From: an uncultured Oscillospiraceae bacterium
GTDB taxonomy: Bacteria > Bacillota > Clostridia > Oscillospirales > Oscillospiraceae
NCBI GenBank assembly: GCA_944386055.1
Contig: CALWZP010000006.1
Span: 1-64,000, forward strand
Length of the DNA: 64,000 bases
Direction of reading: 5' to 3'
A model generated the notes under the pieces. That model ran no database searches and was not told the origin of the DNA. It saw nothing but the letters and a program-made list of their open reading frames with translations. Position 1 is the stretch's first letter. Every line of letters begins with the position of its first letter. Shown here piece by piece: positions 35,552 through 44,500 of this stretch. A program made the position numbers and the translations under genes.

Positions 35552-36928
35552 TCAGCGCTCCTCGCTCCGGGCCACCTGCATCATGATGGCGCACTCCATG
35601 CGCTTGCGGAACAGGCGGCAGCCCTGTTCGTAGATGCCCCGGATGGACCCCGAGGCGTGGTAGGCGTTGGCGGGACATCCCCCGGAGCAGTACAGCTTGG
35701 CCCAGCAGTCCTGGCACTCCGGCCGGGCGTAGGCGTTGCACAGCTTGAAGTCATCCCGCACCGCCGTATTGGTGACCCCGTCCCACACATTGCCCAGGAG
35801 ATAGGCCGGGTCATTGACGAACTGGTGGCAGGGGTACAGGTCCCCCCAGGGGGTGACCGCCATGTACTCGGTGCCGCTGCCGCAGCCCGAGATGCGTTTG
35901 TAGATGCAGGGGCCGTGGGTCAGGTCCACCATGTAGTGGTAGAAGGTGAAGCCGCGGCCCTCCTTCTCCCGGCGGAGCATCTCCCTGGCCAGCAGCTCGT
36001 ACTGCGCAAACAGCACGGGCATGTCCTCCTCAGTGAGAGCGCAGGGGTCGTCGGGAGCGCACACCACCGGCTCCATGGACAGCTGGGTGAAGCCCAGGTC
36101 CGCCATGTGGAGGATATCGTTGGTGAAGTCGGTGTTATAGTGGGTGAAGGTCCCCCGGATGTAGTAGTCCCGATCGCCCCGGGCCCTGGCGAATTTCTGG
36201 AACTTGGGGACGATGACATCGTAGCTGCCATGACCGGCGTAGTCCTTCCGGAAACGGTCGTGGACCTCCCGCCGGCCGTCCAGGCTCATGACCACATTGT
36301 GCATCTCCCGGTTGGCAAAGTCGATGACCTCGTCATCCACCAGCACCCCGTTGGTGGTGAGGGTGAAGCGGAAATGCTTGTGGTGCTCCGCCTCCAGGCT
36401 CCGGGCGTAGGAGACGATGTCCTTCACCACCTGCCAGTTCATCAGGGGCTCCCCCCCGAAGAAGTCCACCTCCAGGTTGGTGCGCTCTCCCGAGTGGGCC
36501 ACCAGAAAGTCGATGGCCTGCTTACCCACCTCGAGGGACATCAGCGCCCGATCCCCGTGGAACTTCCCCTGGCTGGCGAAGCAGTAGGAGCAGTTGAGGT
36601 TGCAGGTGTGGGCCACATGGAGGCACAGGGCCTTCACCACCGTGCTGCGGGCCTTGAAGTCAAAGGCCAGGGGCTGAAAGGTGTCCGGGGTGTAGAGCTT
36701 CCCGGCGTCCTTCAGTGCCTGGACATCGTCCAGGCACTGCTCCAGCTCCTCCCGGGTGACATCGCTCCGGCCGCTGTATTTCTCCAGCATGGCGGCGATG
36801 ATCTCCTCCCTGCTGTAGTCGGGAAAGAGGGCGATGATGTCGTATGCCACCTCGTCCACCGAGTGGACGGCGCCGCTGCAGGTGTCCAGAACGATGTGAT
36901 AGCCGTTGAGTTCATATTGATGTACCAT
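35552..36928 (-). CDS. scfB: SCIFF peptide radical SAM maturase (SPASM)
   Basis: 458-residue radical SAM enzyme that forms Cys-to-Thr thioether cross-links in the SCIFF peptide. The SAM cluster motif is Cys109, Cys113, Cys116 (CNLNCSYC). A SPASM domain at the C-terminus carries many Cys (CGSGTEYMAVTPWGDLYPC, CQDCWAKLYCSGGCPAN). The N-terminal part (1-90) is the RiPP recognition region. The ATG at 36928 has GGGGGT upstream; an ATG 12 nt earlier has no site. It follows scfA with a terminator-like hairpin between them. Confidence 0.94.
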   Translation of the reverse strand: MVHQYELNGYHIVLDTCSGAVHSVDEVAYDIIALFPDYSREEIIAAMLEKYSGRSDVTREELEQCLDDVQALKDAGKLYTPDTFQPLAFDFKARSTVVKALCLHVAHTCNLNCSYCFASQGKFHGDRALMSLEVGKQAIDFLVAHSGERTNLEVDFFGGEPLMNWQVVKDIVSYARSLEAEHHKHFRFTLTTNGVLVDDEVIDFANREMHNVVMSLDGRREVHDRFRKDYAGHGSYDVIVPKFQKFARARGDRDYYIRGTFTHYNTDFTNDILHMADLGFTQLSMEPVVCAPDDPCALTEEDMPVLFAQYELLAREMLRREKEGRGFTFYHYMVDLTHGPCIYKRISGCGSGTEYMAVTPWGDLYPCHQFVNDPAYLLGNVWDGVTNTAVRDDFKLCNAYARPECQDCWAKLYCSGGCPANAYHASGSIRGIYEQGCRLFRKRMECAIMMQVARSEER

Positions 36929-36940
36929 GGTTACCCCCAT

Positions 36941-36981
36941 AAAAAAGGGGCTTTCGCATAAACATGATGCGCAAGCCCCTT
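36941..36981 (-). terminator. Intra-operon terminator/attenuator between scfA and scfB
   Basis: On the minus strand AAGGGGCTT (36981-36973) pairs with AAGCCCCTT (36953-36945). An inner GCGCAT/ATGCG pairing sits inside the loop, and TTTTTT (36946-36941) follows directly. It lies 48 bp after the scfA stop and 13 bp before the scfB ATG. It would allow abundant precursor peptide and little maturase from one promoter. Confidence 0.82.
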
Positions 36982-37028
36982 GTCTGAGTTGCAGATTTTG
37001 CCAGGGCAGCTTCCGCCGCCGGGAGAGA

Positions 37029-37178
37029 TCACTCCTGGGTCTGGTTCTCGCACTGCTGATTGACCACGCCGCAGGAAGTCTTGCAGGCGGACTGGCAGGA
37101 AGTCTGGCACTCGCCGCAGCCGCCGGTGACGACAGTCTGGTTGAGATCGCGGGTCTCGATGGTCTTGATTCGATTCAT
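37029..37178 (-). CDS. scfA: SCIFF ribosomal peptide precursor (six cysteines in forty-five)
   Basis: 49-residue peptide with exactly six cysteines (21, 24, 28, 32, 36, 43) and the conserved core CQSACKTSC followed by CEN. The leader RIKTIETRDLN resembles other SCIFF leaders. AGGAGG stands 7 nt before the ATG. It has its own promoter (37236-37264) and its maturase downstream. SCIFF is nearly universal in Clostridia; its function is not known. Confidence 0.95.
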   Translation of the reverse strand: MNRIKTIETRDLNQTVVTGGCGECQTSCQSACKTSCGVVNQQCENQTQE

Positions 37179-37235
37179 AACGATACCTCCTGAAAATTGA
37201 GACGGCCCGAAACCGGGCGGTCATATAGTCAAGTC

Positions 37236-37264
37236 ATTATACCCCATGGCGGGAGAATAATCAA
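37236..37264 (-). promoter_or_regulatory. Promoter of scfA
   Basis: Minus-strand TTGATT, 17-bp spacer, TATAAT, 58 bp upstream of the ATG. Confidence 0.75.
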
Positions 37265-37299
37265 GCGTTTGGCGCGGATTTCTTCCTGCTCTGGCGCGG

Positions 37300-37956
37300 T
37301 CATCCCGCCAGAGCGGACAGGGCCGCCCGGTCGGTCAGGCGCACCGTCCCCCGGGAGAGGGACACCATCCCCTCCGACTGGAAGTACTTCAGCATCCGGG
37401 TGACCACCTCCCGGGCAGAGCCCAGGTGGCGGGCGATGCGCTCGTGAGTGATGGAGAGATCGTCGGTGCCCTGGATGGCGCTCTCCTCCAGGAGGAAGGC
37501 GGCCAGACGGCTGTCGAACCGGCGGAAGAGGATCTGGTCCAGCAGCCACATCACCTCGGAGAAGCGGCCGGAGAGGAGCTGGTTGGTGAAGTTGGCAAGG
37601 GGGGCGGAGCGCTCCATCAGCTGCTGATACACCATCGGGGGGACGACCCACAGCAGAGAGTCCTCCTCCGCCTCCACATGGATGTCAAAGGACAGCTGGG
37701 AGAACATGCACGCCCCGGAGAACAGGCAGATGTCCCGGGAGAACAGGCGGTAGAGGGTGACCTCCTTCCCCTCGTCGGAGAGGATGAAGGCCCGCAGCTG
37801 TCCGGCGCGGACCAGAAACAGTCCCACGCAGTCGGCGCTGCCGCTGTGGAGCAGAGTGCCCCTGGAGACCGTGCGGGAGGCAGCGGAGGCGGAAATCAGC
37901 TCCCGCTGCTGCGGGGCGAGCTGATCCCAGACAGGGAAAAACTGGTCGATGGTCAT
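37300..37956 (-). CDS. Crp/Fnr family transcriptional regulator
   Basis: 218-residue regulator: N-terminal cyclic-nucleotide-binding-type beta-roll (about 20-130), a dimer helix and a C-terminal winged HTH with ITHERIARHLGSAREVVTRMLKYF. No four-cysteine Fnr cluster motif is present, so direct oxygen sensing like E. coli Fnr is unlikely. The start matches family length. Own promoter at 38010-38038; neighbours do not reveal the target. Confidence 0.9.
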   Translation of the reverse strand: MTIDQFFPVWDQLAPQQRELISASAASRTVSRGTLLHSGSADCVGLFLVRAGQLRAFILSDEGKEVTLYRLFSRDICLFSGACMFSQLSFDIHVEAEEDSLLWVVPPMVYQQLMERSAPLANFTNQLLSGRFSEVMWLLDQILFRRFDSRLAAFLLEESAIQGTDDLSITHERIARHLGSAREVVTRMLKYFQSEGMVSLSRGTVRLTDRAALSALAG

Positions 37957-38009
37957 GGAGCGGTCTCCTTTCCCGGCGTGATGCCCGCAATATAGAGCGG
38001 CCTGTGGGT

Positions 38010-38038
38010 ATTATAACAGAGACCGTGTCAAAATGCAA
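38010..38038 (-). promoter_or_regulatory. Promoter of the Crp/Fnr gene
   Basis: Minus-strand TTGCAT, 17-bp spacer, TATAAT. A second TTGACA lies inside the spacer. Confidence 0.68.
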
Positions 38039-38164
38039 AAATCTTCGTCAGGGTGACCTTGTCACAGTAGAAAGGGAGAAGATGAGGTAAAGTAAAGACA
38101 ACGGAAACGCCGGAGAAAAATTTTCGTTCCAGCGGACCTTTGGCGCGATACCGGACGAGATTTG

Positions 38165-38173
38165 TGATATAAT
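38165..38173 (+). promoter_or_regulatory. Extended -10 promoter of trxA
   Basis: TGATATAAT: TATAAT at 38168-38173 with a TGn extension. No good -35 at the right distance. 62 bp before the trxA ATG. Confidence 0.6.
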
Positions 38174-38235
38174 AGAAAAGCCAAAGCGCGGTGCTCCGCG
38201 GGAGGCCGCCGCGACAGAAGAAAGGAGCGACAGAT

Positions 38236-38544
38236 ATGTCTGCCATGACCATCAACAGCATCAATTTTGAGACCGAGGTTCTCCAGTCCGACCGCCCGGT
38301 GCTGGTGGATTTCTGGGCCAGCTGGTGCGGCCCCTGCCGTATGGTGGCCCCCATTGTGGAGGAGATCGCCCAGGAGCACCCCGAGTTCAAGGTGGGCAAG
38401 GTGAATGTGGATGAGGAGCCCCAGCTGGCCAGTCAGTTCGGGATCATGAGCATTCCCACCCTGCTGGTATTCAAGGACGGAAAGCTGGCCAAGCAGATGG
38501 TGGGCGCCCGCCCCAAGGCCGATATTGTGGCCATGATGGAATAA
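38236..38544 (+). CDS. trxA: Thioredoxin
   Basis: 102-residue thioredoxin reducing protein disulfides. The redox motif WCGPC (Cys31, Cys34) and the cis-proline loop [15 protein letters not shown] are intact. AAAGGAG precedes the ATG at 38236. Monocistronic, with its own promoter and terminator. Confidence 0.95.
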   Translation: MSAMTINSINFETEVLQSDRPVLVDFWASWCGPCRMVAPIVEEIAQEHPEFKVGKVNVDEEPQLASQFGIMSIPTLLVFKDGKLAKQMVGARPKADIVAMME

Positions 38545-38560
38545 GAATGCGGATATGAAC

Positions 38561-38593
38561 GCCGCCCGCCCGGAGTATCTCCGGGCGGGCGGC
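38561..38593. terminator. Terminator between trxA and the MATE gene
   Basis: Perfect GCCGCCCGCCCGGAG-type stem with a 3-4-nt loop. T-tracts are weak on both sides; the convergent position supports the role. Confidence 0.7.
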
Positions 38594-38609
38594 GCTTCGT
38601 CTTTGCCAG

Positions 38610-39953
38610 TCACGAGACTTCCCGGCAGAAGGGGGTGGCCCGGCGGTAGATGAACAGGGAGACGGCGGCGGAGAGCACCTCGGTGATCCAAAAGGCGTGC
38701 CAGACCCCGTCGGGGCCCAGGGGCCGGCTGAGCAGCCAGGCGATGGGCAGGATGAACACGGTGTACCGGCACAGGGCGATGACCAGGGAGGCGGTGCCCT
38801 TCCCCAGCCCCTCCAGGGCGCCGGAGGCGGTGACGGACACCCCGGAGATGAGGAAGCCCAGCGAGATGATGCGCAGGGCCCGGGCACCCTGGGCCACGGT
38901 ATCCGGGTTGTCGGTGAACAGCCCCAGCAGCCGGCCGGGGATGGCCAGGGAGAGCACGGTGCCCGCCAGCATCACGCCCAGGATCAGCAGCAGGGAGGTG
39001 CGGAAGATGCTCCGTACCCGGCGGTACTCCCCGGCGCCGTAGTTGTAGCCCATGAGGGGGCGGATGCCCTGGACGATGCCGTTGGCAGTGAGGTAGAGGA
39101 AGGTCTGCAGCTTGTAATACGCCCCCAGGATGAGGACATAGGACTGGGAAAAGGCGGCCAGGATGCCGTTGAGGCAGGAGATGAGCAGGGAGGGGAGGGC
39201 CAGATTCAGCGCGGCGGGGACGCCCACCCCATACATACGGCGCAGCAGCTCACCCTCTGGCCGCAGGCCCCGGAAGGGCAGGGCCATGGGCAGCCCGCCG
39301 GTCCGCCAGACGACGAGGTAGAGCGCCAGGGTGAGGGTCTGCCCCAGACCGGTGGCCACGGCGGCCCCCTCGATGCCCCAGGCGGGGAAGGGGCCGATGC
39401 CGAAGATGAGCAAGGGGTCCAGCACGATGTTGGCCACACAGCCGGCCAGCATGCACAGCATGGTCACCGTCATCTTCCCCACCGCCTGAAAGATCTTCTC
39501 AAAGGCCAGGGACAGGCCGATGGGAATGCAGAAGAGAAACACGATGTTGGAGTAGCGCAGTCCCAGGCTGAGGACGGCCTCTGAATCGGTGAACAGGGAC
39601 AAAAACCAGGGCATGCACACCAGACAGCCGATCATGAGGACCAGACCGTGGAGGGCGTTGAACAGGATGCCCAGACTGGCGGCCCGGCCCGCCCGGCCGG
39701 GCTGCTCCGCCCCCAGGAAAAAGGCGATCACTGCGTTCATCCCGATGCCGAAGCCGATGGTGACGGCGTTGACCAGGTTCTGAACCGGGTAGACCAGGGA
39801 GAGGGCGGTCATGGCGTCCTCGCTGATCTGGGCCACGAAATAGCTGTCCACGATGTTGTACAGCGAGTTGACCAGCATGGACAAGGTCATGGGCAGCGCC
39901 ATAGTGAGCACCAGAGGGAGGATGGGGCGCTGCTTCATCTGGATCTGATCCAT
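38610..39953 (-). CDS. MATE family efflux transporter
   Basis: 447-residue polytopic protein with 12 predicted helices and the MATE fold. The N-terminus LPLVLTMALPMTLSMLVNSLYNIVDSYF is characteristic. It exports drugs or metabolites using sodium or protons. AAAGGAG stands 7 nt before the ATG. A consensus promoter and a terminator hairpin precede the gene within the leader, suggesting transcription attenuation. Confidence 0.92.
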   Translation of the reverse strand: MDQIQMKQRPILPLVLTMALPMTLSMLVNSLYNIVDSYFVAQISEDAMTALSLVYPVQNLVNAVTIGFGIGMNAVIAFFLGAEQPGRAGRAASLGILFNALHGLVLMIGCLVCMPWFLSLFTDSEAVLSLGLRYSNIVFLFCIPIGLSLAFEKIFQAVGKMTVTMLCMLAGCVANIVLDPLLIFGIGPFPAWGIEGAAVATGLGQTLTLALYLVVWRTGGLPMALPFRGLRPEGELLRRMYGVGVPAALNLALPSLLISCLNGILAAFSQSYVLILGAYYKLQTFLYLTANGIVQGIRPLMGYNYGAGEYRRVRSIFRTSLLLILGVMLAGTVLSLAIPGRLLGLFTDNPDTVAQGARALRIISLGFLISGVSVTASGALEGLGKGTASLVIALCRYTVFILPIAWLLSRPLGPDGVWHAFWITEVLSAAVSLFIYRRATPFCREVS

Positions 39954-39991
39954 AGGGAGGACTCCTTTGCGGTAAGAATGAGGAAGGACAC

Positions 39992-40031
39992 AAAAAAACG
40001 CCGCGGGACCGATTGAGGCGGTCCCGTGGCG
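39992..40031 (-). terminator. Attenuator-like terminator in the MATE leader
   Basis: Minus-strand CGCCACGGGACCG / CGGTCCCGCGGCG stem around a 7-nt loop, followed by TTTTTTTG. It lies about 50 nt after the predicted transcription start and about 40 nt before the MATE ATG, i.e. between promoter and gene. Confidence 0.72.
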
Positions 40032-40086
40032 AAAAAAAGCGGAGCTTTGAAAAATCCACGCAGCCGGTGGGCTGTTTTATGGCACT

Positions 40087-40115
40087 ATGATACCGCTGGC
40101 GGAGGAAAATGTCAA
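40087..40115 (-). promoter_or_regulatory. Promoter of the MATE gene
   Basis: Minus-strand TTGACA, 17-bp spacer, TATCAT; near consensus. Confidence 0.8.
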
Positions 40116-40291
40116 CCCCGCTGCGGAAGGGGAGGCCTTCAGAGAATATGCTCCGTCGTGTTATCCGGGAAAAGGCGGGAACAAGAGCACAGCTTGACAA
40201 ACACAAGACTATCCGAAATGTAATTTTCGACAATTATAGTCCTAAAAGTATTCGAGCGAAGCAAGTAAGGACAGGACTTATGCCCCCGCCG

Positions 40292-40957
40292 TCACACCCA
40301 CACAAAATGTTCTTTCCCGGCGCCCAGTTCGAAATGATATTTGGCAATGCCCAGGTCGATCTTTGCATAGAACCCCATGCCAGCTTTTGCAGATACTCTG
40401 TCTTCCGTCAGCGTGAACATGAATTTCTGCTGATTCATTGCCGTGGGCGCCAGCAGAGCGGCCTCCACACCGTTCCGGAACCAGTCAGGCGGCGTCCCGT
40501 CAGTCCTGGACACCGCATCGGCGGGTTTGGACTTGTGGGGAACGCCCGGATGCTCGCCGTACCCCACGGCAATGACAATGCACAGCTTTTCTCCGCTGTC
40601 AATGGTGAAGGCGGTCCGGACCTTGCGGTAAGTCATGGCCACCCAGCAGGTGTTCAGCCCCAGCTGCTGCGCTTTCAATACCAGCCGTTCCCCATAGTAG
40701 CCGCACATCTCGTCCAGCATGCCGTCCTTCCGGCCGATCATGGCGATGTAGCTGGTGACGCCGCGGAATTTTCCATAGCGCGCCATAAAGCCGTCGAAGG
40801 CCCTGGGCTCGTTGGTCACAAGCTGGATGTGCAGTCCGCTTTCCCGGTTGCACGCACCGATCTCCGCCTGCAGGGCGGCAATCACCTCTGTGCTCAGCGG
40901 CTTGTTCTGATACTGGCGCACGCTGTGGCGCGCCCGCATGGCTTCCATTTGATCCAT
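40292..40957 (-). CDS. Nitroreductase family protein
   Basis: 221-residue FMN-dependent nitroreductase-fold enzyme. The N-terminal MRARHSVRQYQNKPLS is the family FMN/phosphate motif. The middle has GLNTCWVAMTYRK and the end shows APTAMNQQKFMF. GGGAGG stands 7 nt before the ATG at 40957. It follows an ArsR regulator by 16 bp, so both are probably one operon and the enzyme is induced by whatever the regulator senses. Substrate unknown. Confidence 0.88.
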   Translation of the reverse strand: MDQMEAMRARHSVRQYQNKPLSTEVIAALQAEIGACNRESGLHIQLVTNEPRAFDGFMARYGKFRGVTSYIAMIGRKDGMLDEMCGYYGERLVLKAQQLGLNTCWVAMTYRKVRTAFTIDSGEKLCIVIAVGYGEHPGVPHKSKPADAVSRTDGTPPDWFRNGVEAALLAPTAMNQQKFMFTLTEDRVSAKAGMGFYAKIDLGIAKYHFELGAGKEHFVWV

Positions 40958-40973
40958 ATCGAGTTCCTCCCTG

Positions 40974-41336
40974 TCAGCGGCCGTTTCCGCTCCGGTCCGG
41001 CAATTGCTCCATGATGACTTTCGCGTGGGTGAGCATTTGGAGCAGCTGGTCCATCGCCTGCGCATCTGCGTCGAAATAGTAGTAGTTTTTTGTGCCCTCT
41101 CTGCGTACCTTTAAAAGGCCCGCGTCCTTGAGAATCTGGATGTGGTGGGACACAGCGGGACGGGAGAGATGGGTCTTTTCTGTGATGGCTCCGACCCGGA
41201 CGCCGCCGCATTCGTTCATCCGCATCATCTCCAGGATCAGGTGCTGCCGGTTCTCGTCGCCCAGGGCCAGCAGGATCCGGCGGCAGCGCTCGAATTCCTC
41301 CGCCAGGCCGGCGATCTCTCTCTGGTGGTCAGACAT
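40974..41336 (-). CDS. ArsR family transcriptional regulator
   Basis: 120-residue winged-HTH repressor. DENRQHLILEMMR, LSRPAVSHHIQILKDAGLL and REGTKNYYYF are the ArsR fold landmarks. No CxC metal-binding motif of the ArsR/CadC kind is seen in the recognition helix, so the signal may not be arsenite. Extended -10 TGGTATAAT lies about 35 bp upstream on the minus strand (41371-41376). Cotranscribed with the nitroreductase. Confidence 0.88.
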   Translation of the reverse strand: MSDHQREIAGLAEEFERCRRILLALGDENRQHLILEMMRMNECGGVRVGAITEKTHLSRPAVSHHIQILKDAGLLKVRREGTKNYYYFDADAQAMDQLLQMLTHAKVIMEQLPDRSGNGR

Positions 41337-41429
41337 GGCCGCACCTCCATTTGGTTTATCAGCTTAAACTATTATACCATTCAATTTTTTCGACGCCACA
41401 TTGGGAAAGAAAATCGAGACGATTGAACG

Positions 41430-41474
41430 CACCCCGCCCATCAGACCATACCAAGAGGTCTGATGGGCGGGGTG
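41430..41474. terminator. Strong hairpin between the hydrogenase fusion and arsR
   Basis: Perfect inverted repeat of about 18 bp (CACCCCGCCCATCAGACC and complement). No T-run on either side, so terminator function is inferred from position beyond the end of the minus-strand fusion gene and upstream of the arsR promoter. Confidence 0.5.
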
Positions 41475-41562
41475 CGGATGTGTATCTCAACAGGGACCGG
41501 CTCCGCCGGCATCCGATTTTGACAGCGGCTTGGTGGGATGCGGCGGATCTGCGCGTGTTTCC

Positions 41563-44500
41563 TCAGCGGGCGCTGAAGTTTCGGTGGAGCAGCTCATGCT
41601 CCCGGCCGCGGATCAGGGTGCTCCACAGCACCTGCATGGATTCATTTTCCTGAGAGCTTCTCACCGGACTGGCCTCGTCCGCCTGGTACAGCCCCTGGCT
41701 GCGCTGGTCCCGGTTCTGATAGCGGATGTACTCGTCGGTGGGCTGTCCGCCGCCCATGACACAGCCGCCGGGGCAGGCCATGACCTCGATCAGGTCCAGC
41801 TCCTCCTCCCCGGACTGGACACGGCGGAGCAGCTCCGCCGCATTGCCCAGGCCGCTGACCACCGCGACGCGTACCGTCCGGTCCCCGGCCTGGATGGCGG
41901 CGCGCTTGATGCCCGCCGGCCCCCGGACGCCGGCATCCCGGATCCACTGGATGTCCTGATACCCCAGCTTGGGGCCCAGATAGCGCAGCACCGCCTCGGT
42001 CACGCCTCCGGTGGCGCCGAAGATGGTTCCGCCGCCGGAGCCGCCGGAGAAGGGGGCGTCCGCCTGGGCGGGGGTGCAGTGCTCCATGGTCAGTCCGGCG
42101 TCCGTCAGCATGTCCAGGAGCTCCGAGGTGGTCAGGGAGCAGGTCACATCCTGAACCCCTTCGGTGGTGGACTCGGGGCGCAGGATCTCCGCCTTTTTGG
42201 CGGTACACGGCATGATAGACACCACCGCCAGCTTCTTCCCGCAGCGGTGCTCCGGCTGACGGTACCAGGCCTGAATCACAGCGCCCAGCATCTGCTGGGG
42301 GGAGCGGCAGGTGGAGATGTTGGGGGCGAATTGCGGCCAGTTCTCCTCGCAGTATTTCACCCATGCCGGACAGCAGCTGGTGAGCAGGGGCAGCGGCCCC
42401 CCGGCGGCCAGCCGCTCCAGGAACTCGTTGGCCTCCTCCACCACGGTCAGGTCCGCGCTGTACACCGTGTCGTATACCTTGTCAAAGCCCAGGGCCTTCA
42501 GCGCGCCGATCAGCCGGGGCATGGAGTTTTTGCCCTTGGGGAAGCCGAGACAGCCGCCCACCCCCACCCGGACGGAGGGCGCCACCTGGGCCACCACCAG
42601 GGTGTCGGGGTCCGCGATGGCCTCCCGCACCCGGTCCACATCGGTCTTGATCCGCAGCGCCCCGGTGGGGCAGGCCGCGTGACACTGGCCGCAGCCCACG
42701 CAGCGGGAGTCCTTCAGGGTGCCTGCCGCCGCCATGACACGGGTGACCCCGTCCACGGTGCGGATCTCCAGGGCGCCGATCCCCTGGACCCCGGCGCAGC
42801 GGCGGACGCATTCTCCGCACAGGATACACTTCTCCGGGTCGATGACCACGCAGTCGGAGCTGCGGTCGGCGGGCAGCTCCAGATACAGGTCGGAGTTGTA
42901 ATAGCGCTCCTCGATATGGCAGTCGCGGTTCTTATAGATGTTGCACAGCAGACACCGTAGCTGGTAGGAGCCCATATAGCTGTCGCAGCCGTTGTCGCTG
43001 CTGGTGAGGATGTTGGCGTTGGATTCGGTCCAGCCGTAGTCCGGCGCGCCCGCCTCCGGATACCACCAGCCGAAGTCGCAGTTGATGACCCTGGGGTCCA
43101 TATCCGGCTCCAGCTTTGCCTTCTGGGTGATGCGGCCCCGGAAGGTGCGGATATAGACCCAGTCGCCCTCCTGGATCCCGTTGGCCGCGGCGGTGTCCGG
43201 GTGCATGCGTACCAGGGGGAAGGGATACTGGCGGCGCAGGGAGCGGATCTGCCGGTTGTTGGTGATGAAATACTGCATCCGCCGCCCGCCAGTGGTGAGA
43301 ATATAGGGGAACTCCCGGCTCAGATCGGGCCGGCTGACCGGGGTCACCGGCGGCTCCACCCAGCTGGGGAGGGGATCTCCGCCAACCGCCTCCATCTCCT
43401 TGGAAAAGAACTCAAACTTCCCGGTGGGGGTGGGGAAGCCGCCCCGGAGCTTGTAGTTGTAGTACCGGCGCTGGGGGACATAGTAGCCCTTTTCCTTCAG
43501 CTGATCGAAGGTCACCCCCTCCAGTTCGGGGAAGCTGCCGGCCATCTCGGCGATCTGCATGTCCAGAAGCTCCTTCTGGCTGTCCGCGCCGTAGCTGAGT
43601 CCCATCCGCTTCAGGATCTCGATGAAGACCTCCTCGTCCGGCCGGCATTCTCCCACCTGCGCCACCTTCTGCTGGCAGAGGATGGCGTGCTCGCTGAACT
43701 CCGGCATACAGAACACGCAGTCCAGCTCGGGCCACATGGCGGCGGGGAGAACGATGTCCGCCAGCTCCGCGGTGGGGGTCATGAAGAAGTCCATATAGGT
43801 GAAGAACTCGATGTCGTTCAGACACTCGTACACCCGTTTGCTGTCCGGCAGGGAGACGATGGAGTTGTTGGCGAAGGACAGCATGGCCCGGACCTTCAGC
43901 GGCCGTTCCGTCCGGATGGTGTCCAGAACCTGGTGGGGGTGGGCATAGGGCTTCAGCGCACGGTAGGGGTAGTAGTTGATGAGGTTGGGATCGGGCGCCC
44001 GGGGGTCCCGCTTGGTGGGGACGATGTGCTTGCTCTCCACAAAGCCGCCGGGCACATCGTAATTGCCGGTGATGGCGGGAATCATATAGATGGCGCGGCA
44101 GGTCTGGGTGGCGTTGAAGCTCTGCTCAAAGGCGCAGCCCCACTCCAGCCCCATGGGCTTTACCGTCGCCATCATCCGGGCCGCCTGGACGATCTGCTCC
44201 CTGGGGACCCAGGTGATCTGGGAGACCCGGTCCAGGTCATACTCCGCGCAGCGCTGCTTCAGCGCCTCAAAGCCATAGGTCCAGTTGTCCACGAACTCGT
44301 GGTCGTACAGGTCCTCCTGGATGATCACATTCAGGATCCCCAGGGCCAGGGCCCCGTCGGTGCCCGGCCGCAGCCGAAGCCACAGGTCCGCGTGGGCCGC
44401 CAGCTCGGTCTTCTGCGGGTCGATGACGATGAATTTGCTCCCGTGGCGGGCACACCGCTTGGGGTGCCACTGCAGTTCGCCGTCCGCGCCGCTGACGGTG

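Larger units (their letters stand above)
39954..40291. other. Leader and promoter region of the MATE gene
   Basis: No gene. It contains the MATE promoter (40087-40115) and an attenuator-like terminator (39992-40031). A noticeably A/T-richer stretch (40180-40270) also occurs, in which I see nothing else. The nitroreductase gene ends at 40292 without a clear terminator of its own. Confidence 0.6.
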
